Of a DNA stretch of 64,000 nt, positions 1 to 8,898 are shown piece after piece. Numbering within the stretch: the first letter of the stretch is position 1; every line of letters begins with the position of its first letter. Both the position numbers and the translations under genes were made by a program. The DNA lies in NCBI GenBank assembly GCA_016719295.1, contig JADKAF010000001.1, positions 744,001 to 808,000 on the forward strand, given 5' to 3'. The notes beneath the pieces are model-generated. The model was not told the DNA's origin and ran no database searches. It was given only the letters and a program-made list of their open reading frames with translations. Source of the stretch: Planctomycetota bacterium. Its GTDB lineage: Bacteria > Planctomycetota > UBA1135 > JADKAF01.

Positions 1-385
1 GCGCTTCGGCGAGCTGCTGGCCGAGCATGTCCGCCGTGTCTACGGCGGCGCCGTAGACGCACGAGTCGCCGAAGAGGCCGACGCGCAGCAAGCCGGGTGG
101 TGCGGGCTCGAGGGGGCGCCCTCGGAACGCCCAGGCTCCCAGCGCATAGCGCCCGGGTCGGAAGGCGTCGCGGAACGGCGCCGCCAAGGTGAAGAAGCGC
201 CGGGGATGATGCAGGTAGCGCCCCTCGTCCTCGACGGCGAGGCGAGAGCCTCCGAAGCGCTCGAAGCGGAACTCCGCGCGCTCGGGCGCTCCGCGCAGGG
301 CGCGCAGCGAGAGCTCGACCGCCGCGAGGGTCGCGCTCGCGCTGGCGAGCGCGAGGAGCAGGCGAAAGAGGGAGCGTCGGAGCAC
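1..385 (-). CDS. SGNH/GDSL-type hydrolase, N-terminal part (runs off the window)
   Basis: Only the first 128 or so residues are present; the gene continues beyond base 1. The proposed GTG start at 383-385 gives an Arg-rich N-terminus followed by a hydrophobic stretch (LLLALASASATLAAVE), so a signal anchor or signal peptide is likely. Near residue 112 the segment GLFGDSCVYG fits the block I nucleophile motif (G-D-S) of SGNH hydrolases, a family of esterases and acyl-transferring enzymes often working on polysaccharides. The substrate cannot be told. It is divergent from the secreted LamG gene at 571, leaving 185 bp for promoters of both. Start and family are inferred from one motif. Confidence 0.6.
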   Translation of the reverse strand, partial: MLRRSLFRLLLALASASATLAAVELSLRALRGAPERAEFRFERFGGSRLAVEDEGRYLHHPRRFFTLAAPFRDAFRPGRYALGAWAFRGRPLEPAPPGLLRVGLFGDSCVYGAAVDTADMLGQQLAEA

Positions 386-570
386 GGTGAGGGGGACGAG
401 GCCTGAGCAGCGAGAGGCCCGGCAGTCTACGCGGAGGGGTGGGCGCCTCTGCTCGACGAGTGCGGCTTTGCGCGGCTCGCGCGGGCGGATAAGTTTGACT
501 CGCAGCGGGAGGCGATCCGCGCGCCATCGGCGCGCGTCCCGACCGCGCCCCCTGCCCCGCGGATCCGCTC

Positions 571-2262
571 ATGAGCTCCTCGTTCCCGCACGTCCTCCGC
601 GCCTGCGCCCTGCTTGCGCTCCCCGCACTCGCCGCGGCCCAGTCGCCCCGCGCCTACTGGACCTTCGACAGCGATTTCCGCGCGACGGTGGGCGGGGCGA
701 GCTTCGACGGCGTTCCGCAGAACGGCGTCGCGATCGACGCGGCGAACGCGCGGATCGGCGGAGGCGCTCTGCGCGTCGATCCGGGGCTCGGCGACGTGAC
801 CTACGGCTCGATGGCGATCGCCTCCGCGCAATCGAACTTCAGCTTCAGCGGCACCTCGACCCTCGGCCCGATCGTCGGCAACCCGGCGAGCTTCCAGCTC
901 GCCGGCTCGATCTCGCTGCAGGTCGATCGCGCGCGCGGCCCGATCGCCACGGCGGCGTTCAACGGCGGCGACATCGTCACCTCGCCGGCGACGATCAACG
1001 CCCTGGTGCGCAATCCGATCGTCTGGCTGCCGCCGCTCGCCACCGTGCAGATCGCGGGGGCGCGCTTCTCGATCCAGAGCGCGCCGTTCGCCGTGGCCCC
1101 CGGCGGCGGCTTCGCGGCGCAGGCCGTGTTGGTGCCGATCGCCGGCACGGTGACGGTGACGCCGCTCGTCGGCACGCCGACCACGAGCAATCTCTCCAGC
1201 GCCGGCCCCTCCACCCCGACGGCAGTGAACGGGACGCTCGCGATCAACGGCGGCGCGCTGCAGCTCACGGCGCCGCTCAACGTGACCTTCACCGTCGACG
1301 ACGGTCAGGGGAACTCGGCCACGATCAACCTCGCCGGCTCGGCGACGGCCGCGCAGACGCTGCTGAACGCGCCGCCGAGCTTCCTCTCCGTCGCCGGCTC
1401 CGCGGTGACCAGCGGTCAACCGCAGCTCAGCGTGACGGCGTGGGCGCGCTACACCGATCACGACGGCCAGGGCTCCCCGACCTCGAACACGATCTGCGCG
1501 GGCACGAGCTCGATGCGCTTCTTCTTCGACAATGCGCGCGCGCAGTCGCGCGTGAACACGCAGGACACGGGCGCCACCTCGCGCTCCGCCGCCGACGGCA
1601 CCGCCGTCGACACGCAGTGGCATCACCTGGCCTTCGTGTACGACGCCGCGAGCTCGCGGCTCCGCTTCTACCGCGACGGCGTGCTGCGCGCGGATCAGGC
1701 GACCGGCGGCCTCGGGCTGCAGGGCAGCTCGAGCCTCCGCATCGGTCAGGACGCGGGCTCGCTGACGACGGGCTTCGACGGCTGGATCGATGATCTCGCG
1801 GTCTTCGCGAGCGCGCTCAGCGCAGAGCAGATCGCCGCGCTTGCCGCGCGCCGCAGCTCTCCGGTCGCGCTGCCCTACGGTCGCGCCTGCGGTGGAATCG
1901 CGGTGAGCTCGAGCGGTCTCCCGCAGATCGGCGCGAACTTCCAGCTCGAGGTGCAGGGAGGGCTGCCGAACGCTCCCGCGATCCTGCTGCTCGGGACGAG
2001 CCGCGTGCTCTGGCAGAGCCTGCCGCTGCCCTTCGATCTCGGCGCGCTGGGCGCCGTGGGCTGCGATGTGAACGTCGCGATCGACGCCTCGCTCACGACG
2101 GCGACGAACGGCGCGGGCGACGCGGCGCAGGGCTTCGCGATCCCGCTCGATCCCATGCTCGTCGGCGGCGGGCTCTTCGCGCAGTGGGCGCTCATCGCTC
2201 CGGGCCAGAACCCGCTCGGCCTCCTCTGGTCCTCCGGCATCGAAGTGCGGATCGTCGGCTGA
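571..2262 (+). CDS. Secreted LamG (concanavalin-like) protein with an inserted beta domain
   Basis: 563 residues beginning with a clear signal peptide (hydrophobic core to about residue 23, cut near AAAQ). The opening strand AYWTFDSDF and the block ANARIGGGALRVD are the start of a LamG jelly roll, but the fold resumes only near residue 268 (SVTAWARY, then WHHLAFVYD, LRFYRDGVL and GWIDDLAVF). About 195 residues of Gly/Thr/Val-rich sequence sit in between. From about residue 430 follows a C-terminal domain ending GIEVRIVG, a kind I associate with planctomycete secreted proteins. LamG domains usually bind carbohydrate or protein outside the cell; no catalytic motif is visible. The start is supported by the signal peptide. 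Confidence 0.8.
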   Translation: MSSSFPHVLRACALLALPALAAAQSPRAYWTFDSDFRATVGGASFDGVPQNGVAIDAANARIGGGALRVDPGLGDVTYGSMAIASAQSNFSFSGTSTLGPIVGNPASFQLAGSISLQVDRARGPIATAAFNGGDIVTSPATINALVRNPIVWLPPLATVQIAGARFSIQSAPFAVAPGGGFAAQAVLVPIAGTVTVTPLVGTPTTSNLSSAGPSTPTAVNGTLAINGGALQLTAPLNVTFTVDDGQGNSATINLAGSATAAQTLLNAPPSFLSVAGSAVTSGQPQLSVTAWARYTDHDGQGSPTSNTICAGTSSMRFFFDNARAQSRVNTQDTGATSRSAADGTAVDTQWHHLAFVYDAASSRLRFYRDGVLRADQATGGLGLQGSSSLRIGQDAGSLTTGFDGWIDDLAVFASALSAEQIAALAARRSSPVALPYGRACGGIAVSSSGLPQIGANFQLEVQGGLPNAPAILLLGTSRVLWQSLPLPFDLGALGAVGCDVNVAIDASLTTATNGAGDAAQGFAIPLDPMLVGGGLFAQWALIAPGQNPLGLLWSSGIEVRIVG

Positions 2263-2285
2263 GCACCTCGAGCGACGAAGTCGAG

Positions 2286-3179
2286 ATGGCGCGCCGCGTC
2301 GGCGTGCTGATCGTCCATTACCGCGATCCGCGCTCGCTCGCGGCGTGTCTGCGCTCGCTCGAGCGCTGCGCGCCGCGCGTCGCGGCGCTGGTCGTCGACA
2401 ACGACTCCGGTGAGCCCGATGCGGCCGAGGCCGAGCGCGCGGTGCGCGCGCACGAAGGCGCTCGCTGGATCCCCTCTGGACGAAACGGCGGCTTCGGGGC
2501 CGGTTGCAACGCGGGCTTCGAGCCGCTGCTGCGCGAGCTGCCGGCGCTCGACTTCGTGCTGCTGCTGAACCCCGATGCCGAGCTCGAGCCGGGCTGCCTG
2601 CAAGCGCTCGTCGCGGAGGCGGACGCGCATCCCGAGGCCGGCGCGATCGGCGGGCGGCTCCTCGACGAGAGCGGCGCGCGCGTGGTCTTCGAGAACGGGC
2701 GCGCGCGCCCCTGGACCCTGAGCCGCCTGCATGCTCCGGCGCCCGCGGGTCGGACGAGCTTCGAGACCGAGTTCGTGACCGGCGCTCTGCTGCTGCTCCG
2801 CACCGAGCTCCTGCGTGCGGGGCTGCGCTTCGACGAACGCTACTTCCTCTATGTCGAGGACCTCGACCTCTGCACGGCGATCCGCGAGCGCGGCCGCACG
2901 CTGCGCGTGACGCTCGCCGCGCGCGCGCGGCACATCGGCGGCGCGAGCCACGCCGGGGCGCCGCCGATCCTGGGTGGGCTCCGCGAGCGCCAGCTCTACG
3001 AGATGACGCGCTCCAAGGTGCTCTACGCGCGGAAGTGGCTGCCCTGGTATCAGCGCTGGAGCTTCTATGCGCTCGCCGTCGTCGTGAAGCCGCTGCTCGG
3101 GCTCGCGCTGGAGCGGCGGGCGAAGTTCCTGCGCAGCTATTTCAAGGGCTTCCGCGCGGGGTTAGCCTCGCGCGCATGA
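2286..3179 (+). CDS. Family 2 glycosyltransferase
   Basis: 297 residues from the ATG at 2286, chosen because the family's first strand (VGVLIVHYRDP) starts a few residues in; a longer reading would overlap the preceding gene. Features of inverting GT-A enzymes are present: VVDNDSGE for nucleotide binding, GGFGAGCNAGF, the metal-binding-like LLNPDAELEPG, and YFLYVEDLDLC in the acceptor half, as in rhamnosyltransferase-like members. It probably transfers a sugar to a surface polysaccharide or protein glycan at the cytoplasmic face of the membrane. Its stop codon overlaps the start of the following sulfatase gene (ATGA), so the two are likely co-translated. Donor and acceptor are unknown. Confidence 0.85.
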   Translation: MARRVGVLIVHYRDPRSLAACLRSLERCAPRVAALVVDNDSGEPDAAEAERAVRAHEGARWIPSGRNGGFGAGCNAGFEPLLRELPALDFVLLLNPDAELEPGCLQALVAEADAHPEAGAIGGRLLDESGARVVFENGRARPWTLSRLHAPAPAGRTSFETEFVTGALLLLRTELLRAGLRFDERYFLYVEDLDLCTAIRERGRTLRVTLAARARHIGGASHAGAPPILGGLRERQLYEMTRSKVLYARKWLPWYQRWSFYALAVVVKPLLGLALERRAKFLRSYFKGFRAGLASRA

Positions 3180-4741
3180 CCCACGCGCGCTTCCTCCGCT
3201 CGTTCGTTGTGCTCGCCTCGGCCGTGCTCTGCGGAGCGCTCGATGCGAGCGCCCAGCAGCCTGCCGTCGCGGCCACCGCCGTCGGCTCGCGGCCGAACTT
3301 CGTCTTCCTCTTCGCCGACGATCATGCGCAGCGGGCGCTCTCGGCGTACGGCGAGGCCTTGATCGCGACGCCGCAGATCGATCGCATCGCGCGCGGCGGG
3401 ACGCTCTTCCGGAGCTCCTTCGTCACGAACTCGATCTGCGGTCCGGCGCGCGCGGTGATCCTGACCGGGCTGCACAGCCACAAGAACGGCTTCCTGCAGA
3501 ACGGGAACCACTTCGATGGCGCGCAAGCCACCTTCCCGAAGCTGCTCCAGGCCGCGGGCTACCAGACCGCGCTCTTCGGCAAGTGGCACCTCGAGAGCGA
3601 GCCCACGGGCTTCGATACCTGGGAGGTGCTGCCCGGGCAGGGCGCTTACTACAACCCGGACTTCCTGACGCCGAAGGGCAAGCTGCGCCGCGAGGGCTAC
3701 ACCACCGAGCTCATCGCCGACCGCACGGTGGAATGGCTGAAGGAGCAGCGCGATCAGGGCAAGCCCTTCTTCCTCTGCTCGTGGCAGAAGGCGCCGCATC
3801 GCAACTGGCAGCCCGCGCCGAGCAAGCTCGGGCTCTTCCGCGGACAGCGCTTCCCCGAGCCGACGACGCTCTTCGACGACTACGCGGGACGCACCGGGGC
3901 CGCGCGCGAGCAGTCGATGAGCATCGCGAAGCACCTGGATCCCGACTACGACTCGAAGCTCCCGAGCGCGGACGGCAAGGTCGAGGCCTCGCTGCGGCGC
4001 TTGACCAAGGAGCAGCTCGCGCACTGGAACGCCGCTTACGCGAGCGAGAACGAGGCCTTCGCGAAGCAGCCGCCGACGGGCGACGAGCTCGTGCGTTGGA
4101 GGTACCAGCGCTACGTCGCCGACTACCTCCGCTGCATCGCCTCGCTCGACGAAGCCGTCGGGCGCGTGCTCGATGCCCTGGAGGAGCTAGGGCTCGCGGA
4201 GAACACGATCGTCGTCTACTCGAGCGATCAGGGCTTCTACCTCGGCGAGCACGGCTGGTACGACAAGCGCTGGATGTACGAGCCTTCGTTGCGGACCCCA
4301 CTGCTGGTCCGCTGGCCCGGTGTGACGCAGCCCGGCAGCCAATGCTCCGAGCTCGTGCAGAACCTCGATCTCGCGCCGACCTTCCTCGAGGCCGCGGGCG
4401 CCGAGATCCCGGCGTGGATGCAAGGCCGTAGCCTCGTGCCGCTGCTGCGCGGGGAGACGCCGCGCGATTGGCGGAGCTCGATCTACTACCACTACTACGA
4501 GCACCCCGGGACGCACGACGTGGCGCGCCACTACGGCGTCCGCACCGCGACGCGGAAGCTCATCCACTTCTACACGCGCGGCGAGTGGGAGCTCTTCGAC
4601 CTGGAGAAGGACCGCGACGAGCTCCGCAGCGTCCACGCGGATCCCGCGTATGCCGCGGATCGCGCGGCGCTCGAAGCGGAGCTCGTGCGGCTGCGGGCGC
4701 AGTACGAGGTTCCGGAGGACGAGCGGCCGGACAAGCACTGA
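3176..4741 (+). CDS. Secreted sulfatase (formylglycine type)
   Basis: 521 residues with an N-terminal signal peptide ending near ASAQQ. The alkaline-phosphatase-like fold shows at once: PNFVFLFADDHA supplies the two calcium-binding aspartates, and ICGPARAVILTG (Cys about residue 88) is the C-x-P/A-x-R sulfatase signature whose cysteine becomes formylglycine. GKWHLESEPTGFD and SSDQGFYLGEHGWYDKR are further family blocks. It should hydrolyse sulfate esters, probably of sulfated polysaccharides, in the periplasm or outside the cell. The start overlaps the GT2 stop by ATGA. Planctomycetes carry many paralogues, so the substrate cannot be inferred. Confidence 0.93.
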   Translation: MTHARFLRSFVVLASAVLCGALDASAQQPAVAATAVGSRPNFVFLFADDHAQRALSAYGEALIATPQIDRIARGGTLFRSSFVTNSICGPARAVILTGLHSHKNGFLQNGNHFDGAQATFPKLLQAAGYQTALFGKWHLESEPTGFDTWEVLPGQGAYYNPDFLTPKGKLRREGYTTELIADRTVEWLKEQRDQGKPFFLCSWQKAPHRNWQPAPSKLGLFRGQRFPEPTTLFDDYAGRTGAAREQSMSIAKHLDPDYDSKLPSADGKVEASLRRLTKEQLAHWNAAYASENEAFAKQPPTGDELVRWRYQRYVADYLRCIASLDEAVGRVLDALEELGLAENTIVVYSSDQGFYLGEHGWYDKRWMYEPSLRTPLLVRWPGVTQPGSQCSELVQNLDLAPTFLEAAGAEIPAWMQGRSLVPLLRGETPRDWRSSIYYHYYEHPGTHDVARHYGVRTATRKLIHFYTRGEWELFDLEKDRDELRSVHADPAYAADRAALEAELVRLRAQYEVPEDERPDKH

Positions 4742-4857
4742 GCTCGCGGTCGCCGCGCGAGTCCGCGCCGCGAGGCGGCGCTGGCATTGCTCCCGGCGAC
4801 CTCTACACTTCTCCCACGCGATCTGCTCCCGTTGCTCGAGTTCGAAACGCTCCGTCG

Positions 4858-6402
4858 ATGAACACGCTGGCCGCGCTCGCTGCCTCGAGCTACGACGTGC
4901 TCGTCGTGGGCGGCGGAGCTACCGGCGCGGGGGTGGCGTGGGATGCCGCGCGGCGCGGTCTGCGCGTCGCGCTGGTCGAGCGCGGCGACTTCGGCGGCGG
5001 CACGAGCTCGACCTCGACGAAGCTCGCGCACGGCGGCGTGCGCTATCTCGAGAAGGCCGTGCGGTCGTTGGATCTCGGGCAGCTCCGCCTGGTGATCTCC
5101 GCGCTGCGCGAGCGCGCGGGCTTGCTGCGCGCGGCGCCGCATCTCGCGCACGCAGAGGAGCTCGCGATCCCGCTGCGCTCGCGCTGGCAGAGCCTCTACT
5201 ACGGGATCGGGCTCGCGCTCTACGAGCGGCTCGCGGGTGCGCGGTCGCTCGGACGGACGCGGCGCGTGGATGCTGCGGCGCTCTCCCGTTTGGCACCCGC
5301 GCTCGCGACGGCGGGCTACGCCGGCGGCGTGCTGTTCTTCGACGGCGCCTTCGACGACGCGCGCTTCGCCCTCGAGCTCGCGCTGAGCGCGGAGAGCGCC
5401 GGTGCGCGCGTGCGGAGCTACACCGCGGTGGAGGAGCTGCTGCGCGAAGGACGGCGCGTGGTCGGCGCCCGCGTACGCGATGTGCTGAGCGGCGAGCGCG
5501 CGGAGCTGCGCGCGACGCAGCTCGTGAACTGCACGGGGCCGTGGGCCGATGCTCTGCGCGAGATGGCGCGACCCGGAATCGCGCCGCGGCTCCGCCCGAG
5601 CCAGGGGATCCACGTGGTGCTGGAGCGCTCGTGGTGGCCCGGAGAGCTCGGGTTGCTGATCCCGAAGACCCCCGATGGGCGCGTGCTCTTCGCCTTGCCC
5701 TTCGAAGGCCATCTGCTCGTCGGCACGACCGATACCGAAGTGCGCGATCTCCGCGTTCCTCCGCACGCAAGCGAGGCCGATATCGCGTTCGTGCTCGAGA
5801 CCTTCGGTACCGCGATCGGGAGAACGGTACCGCGCGACGCCGTGCGCGCGGCGTGGGCCGGCTATCGCCCGCTGGTCGCGGCGAAGGGCAGCCGCCGCAC
5901 GGAGGCGTTGATCCGCGATCACGAGGTCGAGGTCTGGTCCGAGGAGGGGCTGCTGAGCGTCCTCGGCGGGAAGTGGACGACGTACCGCGCGATGGCCGAG
6001 GACGCCGTCGATCGCCTCTGCGAGCTCCGTGGAGAACGCCGCCCATGCAGCACCTCGGGCGCGACCTTGCTGCGCGCGGCGGAGCCCGCGGCGCTGCGCG
6101 CGGATCCGGCGCTGCGCGCGCTGCCGGCCGACATCGCCGCGCATCTCGTGCGCTACGGCTCCGCGGCACCCGCACTCGCGCGTGCCATCGCGGCCGAAGG
6201 CAGCGCACGCATCGACCCCCAGCATCCGTTCACGCGCTCCGAGCTGCGCTTCTGCGTCGCCGAGGAGCACGTTCGGACCGTAGACGATCTGCTCGATCGC
6301 CGCCTCCGGATCGGCTGGGTCGACGAGCGCGCTCGCGCGCGGCTCGCGCCTTCGCTCGCTCCCTTCCTACCGTCAGCCCCAGCCCCAGCTCCTGGCCCAT
6401 GA
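4858..6402 (+). CDS. glpD: FAD-dependent glycerol-3-phosphate dehydrogenase
   Basis: 514 residues. The Rossmann dinucleotide-binding motif VVGGGATGAGVAWDAARRG lies at about residues 18-36, followed by GGGTSSTSTKLAHGGVRYLE, the typical GlpD/GlpA loop. The C-terminal part has LLSVLGGKWTTYRAMAEDAVD, a family hallmark. The enzyme oxidises sn-glycerol 3-phosphate to dihydroxyacetone phosphate and passes electrons to quinone at the inner membrane. The start is the ATG at 4858 just before the first strand; a reading further upstream would run into the sulfatase gene. It overlaps the next gene by ATGA. No glycerol kinase or facilitator is nearby. Confidence 0.9.
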   Translation: MNTLAALAASSYDVLVVGGGATGAGVAWDAARRGLRVALVERGDFGGGTSSTSTKLAHGGVRYLEKAVRSLDLGQLRLVISALRERAGLLRAAPHLAHAEELAIPLRSRWQSLYYGIGLALYERLAGARSLGRTRRVDAAALSRLAPALATAGYAGGVLFFDGAFDDARFALELALSAESAGARVRSYTAVEELLREGRRVVGARVRDVLSGERAELRATQLVNCTGPWADALREMARPGIAPRLRPSQGIHVVLERSWWPGELGLLIPKTPDGRVLFALPFEGHLLVGTTDTEVRDLRVPPHASEADIAFVLETFGTAIGRTVPRDAVRAAWAGYRPLVAAKGSRRTEALIRDHEVEVWSEEGLLSVLGGKWTTYRAMAEDAVDRLCELRGERRPCSTSGATLLRAAEPAALRADPALRALPADIAAHLVRYGSAAPALARAIAAEGSARIDPQHPFTRSELRFCVAEEHVRTVDDLLDRRLRIGWVDERARARLAPSLAPFLPSAPAPAPGP

Positions 6403-6707
6403 CGCGCTTCGACGCTTTGCACCACTTGATCGCCGAGAACCCGCACGACGCCGAGCTCCGCTATCTCCTCGGTCTGGAGCACGTGAGTCGCGGCGATCTG
6501 GAGCAGGCGTTGCTCTGCTTCGACGCTTGCCTCGAGCGGAACGCCGACTACGCGTATGCGTACTTCCATGCGTCGCGCGCGCTGCAGGAGCTCGGGCGGA
6601 TGGACGATGCGCGGGCGATGGCGCTCCGCGGCCTCGCGGCGGCGCGGCGCGCGCGCGATGCGCGGGCGGCTTCCGAGCTCGAGGAGCTCGTCGACGAGCT
6701 GGGCTGA
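6399..6707 (+). CDS. Small tetratricopeptide-repeat protein
   Basis: 102 residues starting at the ATG that overlaps the glpD stop codon. Two to three TPR-like helix pairs can be read (LRYLLGLEHVSRGDLEQAL, AYFHASRALQELGRMDDAR, ARDARAASELEELVDEL) with the small-residue pattern of the repeat. It has no signal peptide and no enzymatic motif, so a cytoplasmic adaptor or scaffolding role is the most that can be said. Its end is only 10 bp from the convergent sufT end, so there is no room for a separate terminator between the two transcripts. Confidence 0.75.
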   Translation: MTRFDALHHLIAENPHDAELRYLLGLEHVSRGDLEQALLCFDACLERNADYAYAYFHASRALQELGRMDDARAMALRGLAAARRARDARAASELEELVDELG

Positions 6708-6717
6708 GCGCGGTCGC

Positions 6718-7164
6718 TCAGTACATCCCGAGCGCCAGCTTCGCTGCTTCGCTCATGCGGTCCTGGGTCCACGGCGGCTCCCACACGACCTCGACCTGCA
6801 CGCCGTTCACGTTCGGCACGCCGCGCACCTTGGTCTCGACGTCGGCCGGCAGGCTCTGCGCCGCGGGGCAGTTCGGCGAGGTGAGCGTCATCTCGACCTT
6901 CACCGCGTGCGTGGCGTCGTCGATCTTCACGGCGTAGATCAGGCCGAGCTCGTAGATGTCGACCGGGATCTCGGGGTCGTAGCAGGTCTTCAGCGCGGCC
7001 ACGATTGCCTCTTCACCCGGCTTCACCGCGCCCGGAGCCAAGGGCATCGGGGGCGCGGCGGCGGCCGGCTCGGCCGGAGCCGGAGCCGGAACCGGTGCAG
7101 TCTCGGGCGGCGCGCTCGGCGCGGTGCGGCCCGGAGTGGGGCGGTGCTCTTGGATCTCGCTCAT
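6718..7164 (-). CDS. sufT: SufT/MIP18-family iron-sulfur assembly protein
   Basis: 148 residues, last gene of the suf operon. Residues 1-45 form a Pro/Ala-rich, probably flexible leader. The DUF59/MIP18 domain follows: ALKTCYDPEIPVDIYELGLIY contains the conserved D-P-E-[IL]-P...[LI]G-L-[IV]-Y block, and MTLTSPNCPAAQSLP carries the conserved cysteine. WEPPWTQDRMSEAAKLALG is the usual family ending. SufT proteins help maturation of iron-sulfur enzymes in the cytoplasm, probably in carrier selection. The gene starts 22 bp after sufU. I see no sufA-type A-type carrier in the operon. Confidence 0.9.
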   Translation of the reverse strand: MSEIQEHRPTPGRTAPSAPPETAPVPAPAPAEPAAAAPPMPLAPGAVKPGEEAIVAALKTCYDPEIPVDIYELGLIYAVKIDDATHAVKVEMTLTSPNCPAAQSLPADVETKVRGVPNVNGVQVEVVWEPPWTQDRMSEAAKLALGMY

Positions 7165-7186
7165 GGCGTCTTCGGAACTCCGGGGG

Positions 7187-7645
7187 TCACTCGGTCGAGA
7201 CGATGGGTTCGGTGCTGGGCTCGTTCCCTAGCGCCGCGCGCAGGGTGTGCCAGGCGAGGGTGGCGCACTTCACGCGCATCGGGAACGCGCGCACACCTTG
7301 GAAGATCACCAGCTTGCCCAGGCCGTCGGCCTCGGCGTCGTCCTGCGTCATGAGCTGGTGCACGGCGTCGCCGAGCTTCAGGGCTTCGGGCAACGACTTG
7401 CCCTTCAGCGTCTCGGTCATCAGCGAGGCGGAGGCCTGCGAGATCGCGCAGCCCTGACCGCGGAACGAGACGTCCTCGATGCGCTGGCCGCTCGCGTCGA
7501 GCTTCACGTAGACGTCGAGCTTGTCGCCGCAGAGGGGATTGTGGCCCGCGGCGTGGTGGCACGGGGGCGGCATCTCGCGGTGGTTCCGCGGGGAGCGCGC
7601 GTGCTCGAGCACCATCTCCTGGTAGAGGTCGCGGAGCTCGCTCAT
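7187..7645 (-). CDS. sufU: SufU scaffold/sulfurtransferase
   Basis: 152 residues starting MSELRDLYQEMVLEHARSP, typical of SufU. The three conserved cysteines are visible in NPLCGDKLDV, GQGCAISQASASLM and RVKCATLAWHTL. Between the second and third lies the SufU-specific insertion around GKSLPEAL that separates it from IscU. In SufU systems the protein accepts sulfur from SufS by zinc-ligand exchange and hands it to the SufBCD complex. The ATG overlaps the sufS stop codon (ATGA), consistent with stoichiometric production of partners. Confidence 0.93.
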   Translation of the reverse strand: MSELRDLYQEMVLEHARSPRNHREMPPPCHHAAGHNPLCGDKLDVYVKLDASGQRIEDVSFRGQGCAISQASASLMTETLKGKSLPEALKLGDAVHQLMTQDDAEADGLGKLVIFQGVRAFPMRVKCATLAWHTLRAALGNEPSTEPIVSTE

Positions 7646-8898
7646 ACGCGGAACATCTCCCGCACGGCGCGGAGGCCGTCGACCAGCGCGTCGACGTCCG
7701 CGCGCGTGTTGTAGGCCGCGAAGCTCGCGCGCACCGTGGCGGGCACTCCGTAGCGCTCCATCACCGGCTGCGCGCAGTGGTGACCGGTGCGCACGGCGAC
7801 GCCTTGCTGGTCCAGGATCGTGCCGACGTCGTGCGGATGCACGTCGTCGAAGACGAACGAGAGGACGCCGACCTTCTCGGGAGCCGTGCCGATCAAGCGC
7901 ACGTGCGGGAGCTCCCGCACGCGCTCCGTGGCGTAGGCGAGCAGCTCCGCTTCGTGAGCGGCGATCGCGCCGAGGCCCACGGAGTCGACCCAGTCGAGCG
8001 CCGCGCCGAAGCCGATCGCGCCGGCGATGTCCGGAGTGCCGGCCTCGAACTTGAACGGCACCTCGTTCCACTTGGAGCCCGCGAACGAGACCGAGAGGAT
8101 CATGTCGCCGCCGCCTTGCCAGGGCGGCATCGCCTGTAGGTGCTGCTTCTTCGCGTAGAGCGCGCCGATGCCGGTGGGGCCGTAGACCTTGTGCGCGGAG
8201 CAGGCGTAGAAGTCGACGTCGAGGGCCTTCACGTCGACCTTCGCGTGCGGCAGCGCTTGCGCGCCGTCGAGGAGCACCGGGATGCCGTGCGCGTGCGCGC
8301 GGCGGATCACCTCGGCCACCGGGTTCAACGTGCCGAGCGCGTTCGAGGCGTGCACGAGGCCGAGCAGCTTCACGCGCGGGCTGAGCAGGCGATCCAGCGC
8401 GTCGAGCTCGAGCACGCCGCGATCGTCGATCGGGATCACCAGCAGCTTGGCGCCCACCCGCTCGCAGAGGAGCTGCCAGGGCACGATGTTCGAGTGGTGC
8501 TCCATGTGCGAGACGAGCACCGCGTCACCGCGCTGCACGTGCTGCAGACCGAAGCTCTGCGCCACCAGGTTCACCGCCTCGGTCGTGCCGCGCGTGAAGA
8601 CGATCTCCTGCGGCGAGGCGTTCACGAAGCGCGCGACCTTGCGGCGCGCGGCCTCGAAGGCGTCCGTCGCGCGCTGCGAGAGCAGATGCACGCCGCGGTG
8701 CACGTTGGCGTTGTCGCGCTCGTAGTAGCGCTCGAGGGCCTCGAGCACCGTTCTAGGCTTCTGGGTCGTCGCCGCGTTGTCGAGGTAGACCAGCGGATGG
8801 CCGTGGACCATCTGCTCCAGGATGGGGAACTCGGCGCGGAGGAGCAGCGGATCGAGGCGCCGCCCGCTCGCGGCCGTCTGCGTCGTGCAGGTGCTCAT
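7642..8898 (-). CDS. sufS: Cysteine desulfurase SufS (group II)
   Basis: 418 residues of a class V aminotransferase fold. YLDNAATTQKP is the N-terminal landmark, SHMEHHSNIVPW follows, and SAHKVYGPTGIGALY has the PLP-binding lysine (about residue 238). VAVRTGHHCAQP carries the catalytic cysteine in the short RxGHHCA loop that marks SufS rather than IscS. It removes sulfur from L-cysteine as a persulfide for transfer to SufU. The start at 8898 overlaps the sufD stop (ATGA) and the stop overlaps the sufU start, so sufD, sufS and sufU are translationally chained. Confidence 0.96.
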   Translation of the reverse strand: MSTCTTQTAASGRRLDPLLLRAEFPILEQMVHGHPLVYLDNAATTQKPRTVLEALERYYERDNANVHRGVHLLSQRATDAFEAARRKVARFVNASPQEIVFTRGTTEAVNLVAQSFGLQHVQRGDAVLVSHMEHHSNIVPWQLLCERVGAKLLVIPIDDRGVLELDALDRLLSPRVKLLGLVHASNALGTLNPVAEVIRRAHAHGIPVLLDGAQALPHAKVDVKALDVDFYACSAHKVYGPTGIGALYAKKQHLQAMPPWQGGGDMILSVSFAGSKWNEVPFKFEAGTPDIAGAIGFGAALDWVDSVGLGAIAAHEAELLAYATERVRELPHVRLIGTAPEKVGVLSFVFDDVHPHDVGTILDQQGVAVRTGHHCAQPVMERYGVPATVRASFAAYNTRADVDALVDGLRAVREMFRV

